A stretch of 64,000 nt of DNA, taken from NCBI RefSeq assembly GCF_018687715.1, contig NC_056762.1, positions 33,654,864 to 33,718,863 of the forward strand, given 5' to 3'. Below the pieces are notes generated by a model, which ran no database searches, was not told the DNA's origin, and worked only from the letters and a program-made list of their open reading frames with translations. The stretch is from Carya illinoinensis. Taxonomy: Eukaryota > Streptophyta > Magnoliopsida > Fagales > Juglandaceae. Each line of letters starts with the position of its first letter. Positions within the stretch are counted from its first letter, which is position 1. Positions 1 to 12,906 of this stretch are shown here, piece after piece. Both the position numbers and the translations under genes were made by a program.

Positions 1-1560
1 ATGAGTGCACACCAAGTGTTTGTAATAATTTCTAACTCATCTAATATCCTTTATATTTTGGCTATTTCTTTTCTAACTTGGTTGAAGTGTTGATCCATAT
101 GAGGTTCAAAGAAAGGGAAAAGTGAAAGAAGATCACTCCAAAGAAAGGAAAAAGCGAAAGAAGATCACTCCTCTTATGCCATTTGAGAACTCTTCAAGTG
201 AGAATAAACCGATACTAGAACTTGTGCAGTTAGGAGAAACTTCAGGTGCATTTAATCCATGAAAAGTTGAGACACATGGGAATTTTTTTTATCATGGCAC
301 ACATAAGTGGTATTTATTCTGGTTATTGTCAGATTAGTGACAAAAATGGGGAGTGTTGAAAGTGCAAATTAAAATATGTTAAAATATTTAGGTGTTGTGA
401 AATTGAGGGGGAGTTTAATGAATTTGCTGAAATGAATTTGTTGAAGGGGAGTTGAATGATATTGAAGGAGAGAATATTTTTATTCTTGATTATTTGCTTG
501 TAATTTCTACTCGTTTTCTTCATTTGTTGTTTGTGCTTTTGAGAGGTTTATATTACATTCATCAAGTTGGTTTTGTCACCAATCCGTCAAATGGGAAGAT
601 TGTAGAGGCAAAAATTAGATAGAATTAGATGACTAAATGATAAGGTTTATCTTATCATTATTTAATTAATTTTGGATGAATATAAAATAAGAGATGACTT
701 TATCTTTAACAACATTGAGTCTATCTAGAAATTTATAAGGTTGTTTAGATAAGTCAGTTACATGAATTTCAAATCCATAAGAGTTTGCATTTATCAAGAC
801 CCGAAGCTGAACACAGATAAGAAACTACAATGAAGAGTTATCGCGAAATATCAGCAACCTGTTAGGAAACGTTCTCGCAACTGTCTCTACCCGTCAGCAG
901 AATCTTACTGTAACTGAAACTCTTTCCAGACTTTTTATTCAAAGGGATTCAATTTTGTATCTCATAAGTGACTTTGAGCCACGAATTCCAGAGAGGATAT
1001 TCTGAATATTTGTGAGAGAAAATTTGCTTGAGAATTTTCATGGGGTTTTTCATCTCTTATTGAGTATGATCATGCTTTGATTGTAAAGTAACATCAATTG
1101 GATTTCAGCCCCTAGAGTTTTAGAAGGAAAGACAACATTTGAAAATTGTCAGAAGTTCTGGCTGCTACTGCGGTAGAAGACAAACGAGTCGTTTGTCTAG
1201 ACAAATAAGATAGTCGAATTGCAAAGGTTTTGTAATTGATGATTTATTGTAATTATTCTTCAAATAATAAGATTAACTTTCTTGAATTTGGCTACCTCGT
1301 AGGGTTTTACCTTTAAAGGGTTTCTCTTCGTAACCAATCATTGTGTCTTACAAAGTTGATTATTTATTTTAAAGTATTTAATTCATTTTATAATCTTGAT
1401 CATTGAGATCTAACATATTTGTTCAATGAAATTGGTAGACATTTCGTGGTCCATAGGGGTACGTTGAGAATTTCACCTACAAAGAGGGCACCGTCTTAAA
1501 AGACGGTTTTTTATAGTTCGCATAACTGATCTATTACTGAAGGTGGTGGAAGCTGGAAGT
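1..1560 (+). mobile_element. Probable LTR-retrotransposon 3' remnant
   Basis: No gene is visible. The stretch looks like the end of an LTR element. Two polypurine-tract-like strings occur (TTGAGGGGGAGT near 402-413 and ATGGGGAGTG near 345), a typical arrangement just before a copia 3' LTR. A further purine string near 590-600 is followed by TGTAGAGGC, and a TCTAACA lies near 1405, so an LTR of roughly 600-1412 is possible. I found no matching target duplication and no second LTR, so the boundaries are guesses. The class assignment is inference from texture only. Confidence 0.35.
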
Positions 1561-2524
1561 GCAATGCGGTTTGTTGTCTTAAAATGTTTCTTAGAGAGAT
1601 CCGTATTCCCTTCTTCAAGATCATCAATTAGAAAAATAGAAACATAGTAAGAAGATCAGCATCGGATGGACTAGATTGCGTCAGACCAACTTCCTTCACG
1701 TGCATTTGTGGTGGCTTGTGGAGACTTCGCACCAATGGTTGTGAGATGAAGTGGGGAATCTACTGGTTTGATGCGTGTAGCTGACGGACTCATCAAGGCT
1801 TGGCGACGCTTGAAGGCAACCCGCAAAACAAATAAAGGGTCACAAGCAGAGAATTTCACTGCGGTTCCACTTCATCTCAGTAGATCAACAACTGGAGAGT
1901 TGCGTGGTGGGGCGCGTATCAACTTGCGGTCGCCGGAGTGTGGTAGATATGACCAAAACCGAACTTGTGGAAATGAGAGGGAAAAAAAAACACTATCATA
2001 AAAGCATATACACAAAACAATATTAGAAAAGGAAAACAAAGAGCTGGGAGCCACGACTCCACCTTCCTCTCCCGCAAAAAACACTCGAGAAAGATTGAGT
2101 TTTTCTAGATAGAATGAAGAGCTTCTCTTTCCAAAAACCTATTAGTTTCTTTTTCCTATATGTATAACTAGTTAATTTTAGTAGTACACATTAATAGTAA
2201 TTAATATATATCATGGTTAATATTCATGTTAAATCATCACTTATTTAAAAAATTTAACTTAATGGAAGGATATAGATTTTATTATTTATATTTATGTTTT
2301 TAACACTATCTTTCATGTGTTATATTTAATTAACCGGATGAAAAATGAAGTTAAGATTCGAATTGACCTTTGCTCTAATAGTATTTTAAATTATTATTTA
2401 TCTCAAAATTTTAAAATAATAAAAAAAATTAGATTTTATTATTGGCATTTATGTCTTAATAATTCATGTAATTGACAAGTCGTTTTAGCTGATCTCATCT
2501 CTTTCTCTAATCTTATGTATATAT
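1561..2524. other. Spacer with no recognisable gene
   Basis: Short open frames occur on both strands around 1670-2080, but they overlap one another, have no recognisable domain and show no splice or start context that would favour one. The DNA becomes strongly AT-rich after 2150. I see nothing supportable here. Confidence 0.5.
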
Positions 2525-2755
2525 TTCATGCTTGGGCTTCGACTCCGCCGGAGTCGGAATCACGAATTTCGAACTCTGACTCCGACTCCGACTAGAGTCG
2601 GAACCGGAAGTTCACTTTGACTCCGAATTCGATCGAAGGTCGGAGTTCAGTACTCCGATCAGAATTTCGAGGAAAAACGATCAGAATCGGACTCCGACCT
2701 CCGTCCGATCTGATTCCGATATATTTGGACCCTATTGGTCCAATTCCTAGCCCTA
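2525..2755. repeat. GACTCC-rich hAT-like MITE fragment
   Basis: The segment is built from degenerate copies of GACTCCGACTCCG and its complement, in a locally GC-rich patch inside AT-rich DNA. It ends with CCTAGCCCTA, whose complement TAGGGCTAGG resembles the TAGGGGTG ends of the other short-repeat elements at 13655-13806 and 35740-36498. Clear terminal repeats and target duplications are not preserved. It lies just left of the hAT transposase remnant and could be the subterminal region of that element rather than a separate MITE. Confidence 0.45.
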
Positions 2756-3210
2756 AACTAAAACAAAATAAAATAAAATAAATATAATACATAACACATC
2801 TTTCAAAAACTCTTATACAATTGTTCAAAACATTGATAATAGTTTAAACAATCCATTTCGAACATCTTCCAATACAAAAGTAAAAACATCTTTTAATTAA
2901 GAGGTGCTCCAAAACATCTTCCAATACATCGTGGTTTGTCGTTGGTGATACCTGAAATTAAAATAAAAAGTCACAATCAATAAAAAGAAAAAAAAAATGA
3001 TTGAAAAAATTTATTATTGCTAAAAATAAAATGTGATTATCATTTCTCACCAATAAAATTTAAAGGGAGTTTATCAACTTAGCCACAATCCAAGTATTAG
3101 TCATCGGCAAGTATGGTAGGGTTCACAATTATATCTATGAAATCATAAAAAGTATAAGGTTAATAGATTTATGAAATCATAAAAAGAATTAAATAAATTA
3201 ATTGAAATAC

Positions 3211-5447
3211 TCAAATAAAGTTACCCGATTCAAGCTTATAGCTATCAGTATTAAAGCCAATGGTATCTAGTCCAATGGGTGTATCACTTAACCAGTTCTG
3301 TGTACAAATGAGGGCCTCTACAGTTAACGGTGACAATGAACTCCGGTAAGAATCCAATACTCGACCTCCAGTGCTAAATGCCGACTCAGAGGCAACGGTA
3401 GTGATAGGAATGGTCAGCACATCTTGTGCAATACGAGAAATGATCTGATACTTGGTGGAATTAACCTTCCACCAAGTTAATAGCTGAAATACATCGCTAG
3501 ATACCTCGACCTCTTCCATAAAATACCATTCAATCTCAGAAGTACACTGCATAATGTTCCTCGTTGCAATGAGTTGATGATACTGATTCAAAATATTGTA
3601 ACCTCGACGTGGTAGATGTAATGAGTCATCTGAGCTACAATCATCAAAGAGAGGTCTCGGAATCGAGTGTGAGGTGCCCGCTGCGGATGAAGGCTAACCA
3701 CTATTGTTGCAGTGGGAATATAAGTCATCAAGATCCCTTTTAAGCGTTGTAATAAACCGTGCAACCTTCACTGCCCTTATTGTGGAATTTGCCGAAAATT
3801 CTATCAAGGCCAACTTATAGCGGGGGTCAAGGATCATAGCCACAAAAAGTAAACTATTTATTTTCTCAACATCCCCCTAATATTTATCATATTTGGCCTA
3901 CATCCTCATAGCCATACCAGATAATAGTCTGCAGGGATCAGTACAACCTTCTTGCAAGTGGTAGTGAAGCTCTGAGAGCTCACTGAAGAACAAGTTTGCA
4001 GTTGTATATGCAGATCCAGATATCCGCATAGTTATGTCATAAAAAACTTGTAAAAATCTCACAACGTGCCTCACACTAGTCCAATCATGTGTGTCTGGCG
4101 CACCAAGCCCATTTCCTGCAGGCTCCAGCAAAGCATACTTAAGGCCCCCATCCTCGACCTCCATCCGCTCGAATACTCTTTGGTACTTTTGTGCCAGATC
4201 CAACATAAAGTATGTCGAGTTCCATCGAGTCGGAACATCCAAGCACAATGTCTTAGAACATGAAATCCCAAGTTGGCTTGCTATTGCCTTGAACTTGGAT
4301 AGCCTTTGAGGGGAAGCCCTCACATACCACACAATATTGCAAAATCTGGTAATAGAATCGTCAATCTCCTTTAACCCCTCAACGACAATCAGGTTGAGAA
4401 TATGAGCACAACATCGAACATGAATAAATTCGTGGTTGAGGATGACATCAGCTTTCACACTCATATTCCTCTTCAACCATTCAATTGCAGTGTCATTGGC
4501 ACTGACATTGTCAATTGCAATACATAGAACCTTTTGAATTCCTCAGTCCTTTAAACAATCATCCATCAGTGCCCCAATTGATGCTCCCTTATGATCAATA
4601 ATTTCTTTAAACATAATAATCGGTTTTCTCAAATTTCACTCACTGTCTATGTAGTGTGTTGTGATACACATGTAGGAAACGTTCTATATGGAAGTCCATG
4701 TGTCAGTCGTAAATGACACTCTCTGGCCAGTGGTCGTGAACATCTTCTTCATCTCTGTCTTCTCTTTTGCATGCTTCTTCATACAATCCCGCATCACCGT
4801 ATACTGTGATGGCAATGGAAATCGTGGCTCAATAGTCTTGACAAACTTTCGGAAACCTTTTTTTCGACTATGGTTAAATGCATCTCATCTTCAATTATCA
4901 TCTCAGCAAGCATATCCCTCACCAATTTTTCACTGTATTGAGGGATGACCATTTTCTTAATCTGTGTACCATCAGTGGCCGTAGAAGTTTCGTAACTAAG
5001 CTTAGTCTGATCAGTGGCGGACTCTCTCTTCGCTATTTTATATTGCTGGCAACCATTAAAATGGGCTATTAAGATAAAGGTGTCTTGCTTCTTTGAATGA
5101 CATCCACAGAGTTGCCCACAATAGTGGCATCTCGCCTGTGGGTTCTCACTATTACCAGGAATCTTGGTAAAATACTCCCATGTCCAAGACCTTTTTTTAG
5201 TAGTTCGTGGCTGAGGTGGCTTTGTAGATGAAGGTGGTAGATCTCCAATACCCATCTCCTCATCCTCATTAAACTCATCCTCATCTTCTATGTCTACTGG
5301 AAGTAGGAATCGACTACTTGTACAAGAAGTAGCTGCTCTAGAAGTGGATCTAGAACTCGGTGACCTAATTGTGGCAGTTGGATTCCCTGGTGAGGGAATT
5401 GTGGCATTTGGATTCCTTTCCGACCTTCCACTAGATGAAGCATCCAT
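3211..5447 (-). pseudogene. Decayed hAT transposase (RICESLEEPER-type, BED finger)
   Basis: This is a remnant of an hAT-superfamily DNA transposase read on the minus strand in three blocks. Block 1 (5447-4794) has an acidic and serine-rich N-terminus followed by a BED zinc finger: a W-x-F-like start (SWTWEYFTKI), CHYCG, and a downstream H and C cluster. Block 2 (4476-3898) carries the central RNase-H-like core with the conserved strings RCCAHILNLIV and DVPTRWNSTYFML. Block 3 (3591-3211) is the C-terminal hAT dimerisation domain, with PITTVASESAFSTGGRVLD. Blocks 1 and 2 are separated by a frameshift near 4870 and in-frame stops around 4500-4700; blocks 2 and 3 are separated by a degraded stretch. 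In the family an intact protein is about 650-700 residues. It cannot encode a working transposase. I could not place its terminal inverted repeats. Confidence 0.9.
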
Positions 5448-5469
5448 ATCTATTAAAAATAAAATAAAT

Positions 5470-7150
5470 TAGTTTGGAGGTTGCTGCCTTAAACAGTAGT
5501 AAAATAAAATAAATATTGAAACATCCATTAAATACTGATAGAAATCATACCCATATACTAGATAGCTTCTCTAGCATTGAGCTTCACAATCTCCTCCTCA
5601 AACAACTTCTTAAAACGTGATAACTGTATTTCAAATGCCAACTGAAACATAAGCCATCGAAAATGCAAAACAAATATGGTAGTGAATAAAAATGCAAAAC
5701 AAATAATTGCATTTCAAATGCCAACTGAAACACAATTAGCTAGGTAGGAGAATTACATTTCTGATGGCTATTATGTTCTCAAATTCAGTGCCATAAATAA
5801 GTTTAGGTTGTCAAACAAAATTCAGTGCTATAAATTCAGTGCCATTTTAGGCTGAATTACATTTCTTTTGTTAGACTAATTGTTGTTCTTCTGCTTCTTG
5901 TTTTGATCGAAAGTGACACAATTTAAATGAATTGAATAGATGTGATTTCTACTACACAGGTGTTCTGTCCTTAAAACCCGATACACTGCTTCGCTTGAGT
6001 TTTCAGTCTAAGATAGTCAATCTATTGGTATATTGGGGTGAATCCGAAATCAGTTTCCTCTTGAGCTCAAAGGCTTTTAAAAAAATCTAATAAAATATTT
6101 AGATCTTTTGCAGCCAAGAGATATGAGAAGTCTAATAACTCAAGGCAGACTGGCTATTGTAAGTTTGTAACAAGTGGCTTATAAAGAGTGGGTGATCCAC
6201 TTGAATTAGGCTCCTTTTAAAACCTTTTAACACTTGCACAGAACAGAAATGTAGAACACTATGAACTTGTACACGTGAACACCTAACTTTGGAACATTAT
6301 TATTTTGAAATAGTTGTTTTAATTAATATTTATGCAAACTTGTATTTTTTCTTCCTTTATTACATTAATTATTGAGAGGCTATGTTACCTAACTTACTAC
6401 CTGTGATTGATGCATGCATTCAGCAAATTCATGTCCATCATCAGTTATTTATGCATTTGAAAAAGAAAATTAAATGGATTTAGAACAGTTAAGAATTGGT
6501 CTCTTCAAGGTCTGGAGTGATCAATTAGATCCCTGGAAAAATATCATTTCTTTTCTGTTTTAAAAAGCATAAATGCCATATGAATGAACTGTCTGGGTGT
6601 TTAGTAACATGAATACCATGAAGTTAGCTGTATAATTGTCCCTGACCCCTCACAAACATTAAAAATAAAAATTCCACGTTTATTATACGAGAAATGATAT
6701 AAGGAACCCTTACAGTTACCACATATCTCCACGTAACTAATATATGATTTATCATTTTTGCCATTCTATTTAAAACACACGAATATTTATGATTTGATGA
6801 GCTGGAACTATGTATACTCATGAACTGTGTAGTATGCGACCATCATGCAAAGTTGAGCCTCTTGAGTACTGCAGCCATATTTTGAATGGCGTTTTGAGTG
6901 TTCCTTCTTACAGGTAAAATAAAACTTTATTGAATAAAAATAAATTTGGGAACTCCTAATTGTTAAACCAAGAACAAAAAGGCAATTTGACTTCAAACTT
7001 TTGGAACAGAAAAAGAAGATTCCCCAAATGAAGTACATTCTAGGAGCAGCATAAGCAAAATAACCATTCAACCATTGAAAGGAACCAACCATGAATTCAA
7101 TAATCAAAAGAAGCCATTGTTGCGCCTAAACTTTGATTCAAATTAATGAA
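5470..7150. other. Spacer right of the hAT remnant
   Basis: AT-rich DNA with no recognisable coding region. It may hold the 5' untranslated region and right end of the decayed hAT element, since the transposase would be transcribed leftward from here. The phrase CAAATGCCAACTGAAACA occurs twice (near 5633 and 5717), a small local duplication. Open frames at 6624-7107 on the minus strand have no supportable similarity. Confidence 0.4.
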
Positions 7151-8600
7151 CCAAAAATTTAGTACAGTTTTACCTGCAAGTATACAGGTGTTATAGTATC
7201 TTACAGGATCGAATCCACAGGGATTGACTTTTGTGATAAAGAAAATAAATTCAAACAATAAACGAAATTACTAAAAGAAACATGCAATCGAATATAAAAT
7301 AAAATTACTGAGATGAAGATTTGTAAAATAACTTAATCAAACTAAAATGATAAAATGAATTGATATGTTGAAAGACTAAGGTTTCGAGGATCTGTCTAAT
7401 AATTTATGATATTGTTTCCGATCGATTTATTTCAATTAAACTAGAATAATGATTCCGTTTAATTAAAAGATTTAGCATTTAAGATCAAGAAAAAAGTCGT
7501 TAATGATTGAGCATGAACGATTGATGATTAAAACATTTACAAATCTATTTGAATATCATAAGGATTTCTCAAGCATTCACTGTATTCGAAAATCACAATG
7601 AATCAAAATAAATATATAGATAATCAAAATATCCAATAATAAAATCTTCAATCAATCATGCTCACAAAATAAATTTTACGTTAATCTGAAAATAATATTT
7701 AAATCATTAAACTTCACCTCTAACCTTAGTATGAAAATTTAGCCAATTATGTTTATCACAAATGTTATAGAAATCACATAAATATTCTCTATTAGAAAAC
7801 TAAAATAAAATAGAAGAAATAATAAGAAACAATTTAGAAGCAACAAAATCTGAAATCCAGTCGACTAATGGTCTGAAACACAAAGCATTAAGAAGGAACT
7901 AAACAAGCTGCGAAAAATACAACAATGAAAATGCAGGGAGAGAGCTGCCACTGACTCCCAACTTTCTCTAGAAACGAAAACATCCTCATGTTTTTTTCTC
8001 CCGTCAGACGAAAATGTCCACCCTCAAAACTCCCACCGCCTCACGTACTCTCTCTACTCCACTCAAAACATCCACCAACTCCATCAATTCCAAACTCTCT
8101 CCACGTCCATCCAATGAATTCAAGGCAAAAGAATAGATCCAATGAAATCAGAACACCTAAACTTCCTTCTAATCCCACCGACTTTGCTTTCTTTCACTCA
8201 CCCAATTCCCTTCCACGTACAACTAATCGTCACCTTACTTTCTCTCCCACCAAGAAAATTAATTCTGACCGACTCTCTCTTCTTTCCCTCTCTACTGACC
8301 AACCGACTCTCTTCACAACCCACTGATGTCCCTACACTTCTCTTACTCAGCAAAATAAAACTCACCAAGCAGAAAATTAAATTCATGCATTGACTCTCTC
8401 TTCAAAAGTAGCTGGGCACCTCTCCTGCAAATCCTCCCTATAGACTTTTGTCCACACCTTTCCTGCAAATCCCCCCTCCCTGGAATAGAGTAAGAATATC
8501 AATATTTATAGCCACGTCAAGCCAGACGTGAAGTCGGTTCACTCCTTTCACACTGAATTCATTCTTTAATTCCAGTCGACACAAAATTTATTTTATTCTG
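7150..8600 (-). mobile_element. Probable LTR of a Ty3-type element, minus orientation
   Basis: On the minus strand the block reads like an LTR. A TATA box (GGCTATAAATAT) lies near 8502-8513, a pyrimidine-rich leader-like tract follows, and the left end carries a characteristic U5-like string near 7171-7226 (CCTGTGGATTCGATCC, then TACTATAACACCTG, then TACTTGCAG). A closely similar string closes the plus-strand LTR at 56400-57740. I did not find terminal TG/CA with a target duplication, so both edges are approximate. No coding domain is seen inside. Several short open frames (7988-8393) are by-products of the CT-rich composition. Confidence 0.4.
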
Positions 8601-9922
8601 CTTGACTATCAAATACCACGTTTTCAGCACCGGAGGATTAAGCACTTCCAATCAAGTTCACTTTAGCTGCACCAACCAATATCAAATATTTGATTCTCAC
8701 GTGAAAGTTAAGCTAAACAACAACAAGCTGCCGCCCAATTACATTCACACTCCCACTGAAAATTCATTTTTCTCTTTTCACTTTTGCCGTAATTCAACCC
8801 CGTTGTATGACTTTAATGTTGCACCACCAAAAATTCTCAAGCCTCCATGATTTTCTTTCAACCATAAAGATCACATGCATCTTGAATAATCAAAGGAAGA
8901 AAATAACCACCGATTCTTCATTTTGTATACTTTTCAGTTGTCCAAGTACATCGCTTCCTTTCTTCTCTTTATTCCTCTCAATTAATATGCACTTTTGATC
9001 AAAAGTTCCAACCGGATCCCATTTGAATTTTATTTAAGCTGAAAATAAGAAGAAAGAAATAACACTCAAAAGTAAATTAAAAGAAAAATAGATTATAAAA
9101 AAAAAAGATTATATATGTGAAGAAATATTGTCCAATTAAATCATAGTTATAAACTTAAGAATAAACATGATATCAATCAATTAAAAATCACAACTCGTAT
9201 TTATTCTTATTAACCATTTTTCCATCTGAAACCAATAATAATATCACGAAGAGTTTAAAATACATTGGTTTTAAATAGCTAAACTATGCAATATTTCAAC
9301 TCAATCAGCCATCTTGACATCTTGTTACCGAACCAATCACAAATATATCAACTATCAAGCCAACAATTCCAATTCTATCTATGTTACATTGTTACCCACT
9401 TTTAATTGTTCTTATAATTACAACCACGTCCAAATCTACACAAAAATAAATAGAAAATGATCTAATTGAATATAAAGTAATATCGACAAAAAACCAAATA
9501 AATTCCAAAGGAACAAGTAACCACGAAGTCTGTTGCCTTTAGGCTTCAGAGTTCAGAGAAAACAAAGATTGGGCTCGATGATTAAAGTACAAAAATCTAC
9601 CAAGTACCAACTATGAGAACAAATAAGATCAAGAAAATACTAACCCTAAGTTCCTAATTTCGTGATTTTGTACTGAGGAGTAAGGCGTGGCGCCGTGGGC
9701 GGTGGCACTGTGATTTTGTGAAGACGGCGCCTTGGGCAGCGGCACAGTTTCGAAGGCAGCACAAAGAACAAATGAAACGGGAGAACCAAGGGAACGACGG
9801 TGAGCAGCTGAGCAAGGGATGAAGAAATGAAGAAGAAGAAGAAGAAGAAGAAAGGGGGCGGCTGACTCGCTGAGCAACAGAGCAACGGAAGGGAAGACGA
9901 AATGAAGAAGAAAGGGGCAGCG
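8601..9922. other. Spacer, AT-rich, with GAA-rich stretch
   Basis: I see no gene. A GAA microsatellite of about ten imperfect units (roughly 9820-9851) produces two overlapping minus-strand frames rich in Phe, Leu or Ser (9629-9885). The right end at 9923-9927 (GGTTT) is the target site of the solo LTR that follows; the same five bases reappear at 13558. Confidence 0.5.
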
Positions 9923-10213
9923 GGTTTTGTAACAGCCCGCTAGAAATTCAATTGTGAAATTTCTATTAACTTTAAGAATCTAGTGAAAAACCCCATAAGT
10001 TTTCACGAATCCATTAATCATATAGGTTTTTGTCTAACTACATAGTTAGAGTTATTATTTACTATGGTATCAGAAGTGTGTTTTTGATTATTGGAGATAG
10101 TTAGAAGTATCAAAATGTATTATGGTTTGTGCCATTAGACTCGGAGGGTTATTTAAAGTCTTATGGCGCAATAACATTTTTTCATATTTTCGGTCAAAAC
10201 GTCTGTTTAAAAC

Positions 10214-10408
10214 TGTAGATATTATTGGATAAAAAGAAATATCTTGAGGTAATTTTCGTGGATATTATTGGGTAAAAATATCTTGAGTTGATTTTTGTAG
10301 ATATTATTAGGTAAGAGAGTCCTACACTCCACTCTCACTCCGGTAAGAGAGTCCTACACTTAACTCTCACTTCGGGTAAGAGAGTCCTACACTTAACTCT
10401 CACTCCAG
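10214..10408 (+). repeat. Two adjacent short tandem arrays in the solo LTR
   Basis: From about 10214 to 10312 a unit of about 40-45 bp (GATATTATTGG-GTAAAAA then ATCTTGAGGT) occurs two and a half times. It runs directly into three 32-33 bp units, 10310-10408, each GGTAAGAGAGTCCTACACT followed by a variable base pair and AACTCTCACT or CACTCTCACT. The second and third units share a two-base change (TTA for CCA), so they are the more recent duplicate. Confidence 0.8.
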
Positions 10409-12345
10409 CCTCATCTCTTCCATATCTTATCCACAAATATCTCCAGCCATCCCTCCCCACGAAATTATCTTCATTTATGCTTTCCATTGAAAGAATACCA
10501 AACACTCTCTCTCAGACAGCTTTTAGGAGTTCTTTTGCACACCTATTTCGAAGCTTTTGTAAGTGTTTTATCATAAAGTCTCCTTCATATAAGTTGTTCC
10601 TCTTTGAGTCTAGTTTCCGTAGATGTATTTTTCGTATCATTCCATGGTCATTTGGTCGGTCAAAAGTATTTTTAACCATAAAAAGGTCATTCTGGGCGTG
10701 AATCTGGAGAGTATGTTATAGTTTGGAGTTTTTGACCAAGCTAATGGATAGATATTGGTCCGAAATTTTTATGGAGTATTGTTAACATGTATATATGACT
10801 ATTGGTTGAGGATTTTTGCATGATTAAAAGTTTTGATGAAAGATTTTCTTAGATTTAGAAACTTAGAAACTGGAAGAGGAAAAAAACAGTTTCTGTTTTG
10901 AGAAAGTTTAACTCTTTGGTGGTCTAAATCTATTCTAATGACTTTAATAATTTTATTGGAGGATCCTAAACATCTTATATACATGTTATATTATTATTTT
11001 GAAGATATTTGATGTTAGTTTCAAAGATATGAAATTTTATGCAAAGAGATATTCAGATAAGCCAAAGTATGGATATTCTTGGCTAAATTTATGTTTTGAT
11101 TAATTTCTAACCATGTGATCTTGAATTAGAAGCTTGTATATGTTTTAGGACATCTTTTTAAACCATGTAATGGTTTGGTTTGAAGATCATATATTTATAA
11201 GTCATAGATCAAGAGATTTATCAAAACTAGTTGAGGAAAAAGCTCCTGTTTTTGGACTAAGTGTAAAACAAAAAAAAAAACTCCAAATGTTATTTTGTGA
11301 TTTTGGTGACTTTAGTTTGATGATTTAAAGCATGGTTGATGTTAGGATGATATTATGAATATGTTAGAAGTAAGATTTGATTTTTGAAATTCTTGGAGAT
11401 GTTTTGATTTAAGGTCAAAACTTGTGATTCAAGTGCTTGGATCTTTTTACAAAAAAGTTTGGTGTTAATTATTAGCTTTTTCTAAATGGATGTTTTAAGT
11501 ATGATTTTGAACTTAGGATTGGAAGATGTTTGTTGCAAAATTTTGGTTTAAGCATGAGTTTTGAAATTGGAAGGAATTGCAACAAAAATCAAGGGAAATG
11601 GCCTATGGATGTTTCGGCCATAATGTGTTCTTCATAGTTGTGTTTTGTTTTAAATTTTTCTGAGTTGATATTTAAGTTTAGGACAAAATTTACATGAGGA
11701 ATGTAAATTTTGGAAACTTTTGGATTTAGTATGCAAAATTCTTAAGTTATGGGTAAAACGGTCATTTTCCCACATGTAGAGAGTAAAATGAAAATTTTAC
11801 TCTTTAAGTTAGTATTTTCCATATTTCAAATTATTAGTGATTTAGTTCTAACTTTTAGAATCACTAATTACAGTTCCTCGTGATCGCACTTGAAGTTTTA
11901 TGAGAAACGCGGAGATCGAGGTAAGTTAGCTTTTAACTTATTAGCAGTCTACTGTGTATGTGTGCTAAGTAAAGGAACTACAGTGTATGTATGTGTGTTA
12001 TCATATATGTCATGCCATGCCAAGTTATCACGTAATTGTCTATTATACAGAATTTATTCTGTCGTCAATTTTTATCTGTTACATAATATATTCTGTTATG
12101 TATTACTGTACTTTACAAGTACGTCATGCTAAGTATGCCATCTATTACATGTATGTCAAGTCATGTAATATTCACTGTTGCAAGTATGTCATGTTAAATA
12201 TGTTGTCTATTATATATTATGCAATGTTACGAAATTTTTCTATCTCAAGTTGGTCATGTATTTCAAGTTATATTCAAGTCACGTTATGTTACGTCAGGGC
12301 TTCAGTCATTTCGTATTCCAGTCACGTTTCATCTTGATTACTTAT

Positions 12346-12906
12346 GTATGGGGTCACAGCAATTGTGACGCATACACTACGTGAGACACAGCAATTACGA
12401 CACGTAGAATACATGGGGCCACAACAACTGTGGAGTATGTATTTAAGCAGTTAAAGAATAAGTTTCCGTAGAATACATGGGGCCACAACAACTGTGGAGT
12501 ATGTATTTACACGTAGAATACATGGGGCCACAACAACTGTGGAGTATGTATTTAACTACAATTGTGATGCGTAAAATACATGGGGCCACAACAACTGTGG
12601 AGTATGTATTTTTCATGTTAAGTCAAGTTTGTGTAGAATACATGGGGCCACAACAACTGTGGAGTATGTATTTAACTACAATTGTGATGCGTAAAATACA
12701 TGGGGCCACAACAACTGTGGAGTATGTATTTTTCATGTTAAGTCAAGTTTGTGTAAAATACATGAGGCCACAACAACTGTGGAGTATGTATTTTTAATGT
12801 TAAGTCAAGTTTGTGTAGAATACATGAGGCCACAACAACTGTGGAGTATGTATTTACACGTAGAATACATGGGGCCACAACAACTGTGGAGTATGTATTT
12901 TTCATG
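12346..12906 (+). repeat. Nine-copy hairpin-forming tandem array
   Basis: A 36-bp core is repeated nine times, starting at about 12408, 12472, 12517, 12575, 12637, 12695, 12757, 12819 and 12864, with a degenerate tenth copy near 12346. In each core an outer arm AATACAT pairs with ATGTATT, an inner arm CCACA pairs with TGTGG, and the loop is ACAAC. Spacers of 9-28 bp alternate between two types, giving a higher-order unit of 120 bp: 12541-12660 and 12661-12780 differ at only two bases. The open frame that runs through it (12477-12797, repeating MGPQQLWSMY) is a consequence of the repeat. Confidence 0.92.

Noticed and set aside
9629..9885. Two overlapping minus-strand frames rich in Phe/Leu or Ser/Ala
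   Set aside because: They derive from a GAA microsatellite and run into the LTR target site; the two frames overlap each other.
12477..12797. 106-residue frame repeating MGPQQLWSMY
   Set aside because: The frame exists only because the repeat periods happen to lack stops; there is no start context, homology or codon signal.
12408..12900. CRISPR-like array of evenly spaced repeats
   Set aside because: Spacers are 9-28 bp and themselves repeated, the locus is inside a plant LTR with target duplications, and there is no cas gene. It is a tandem satellite.
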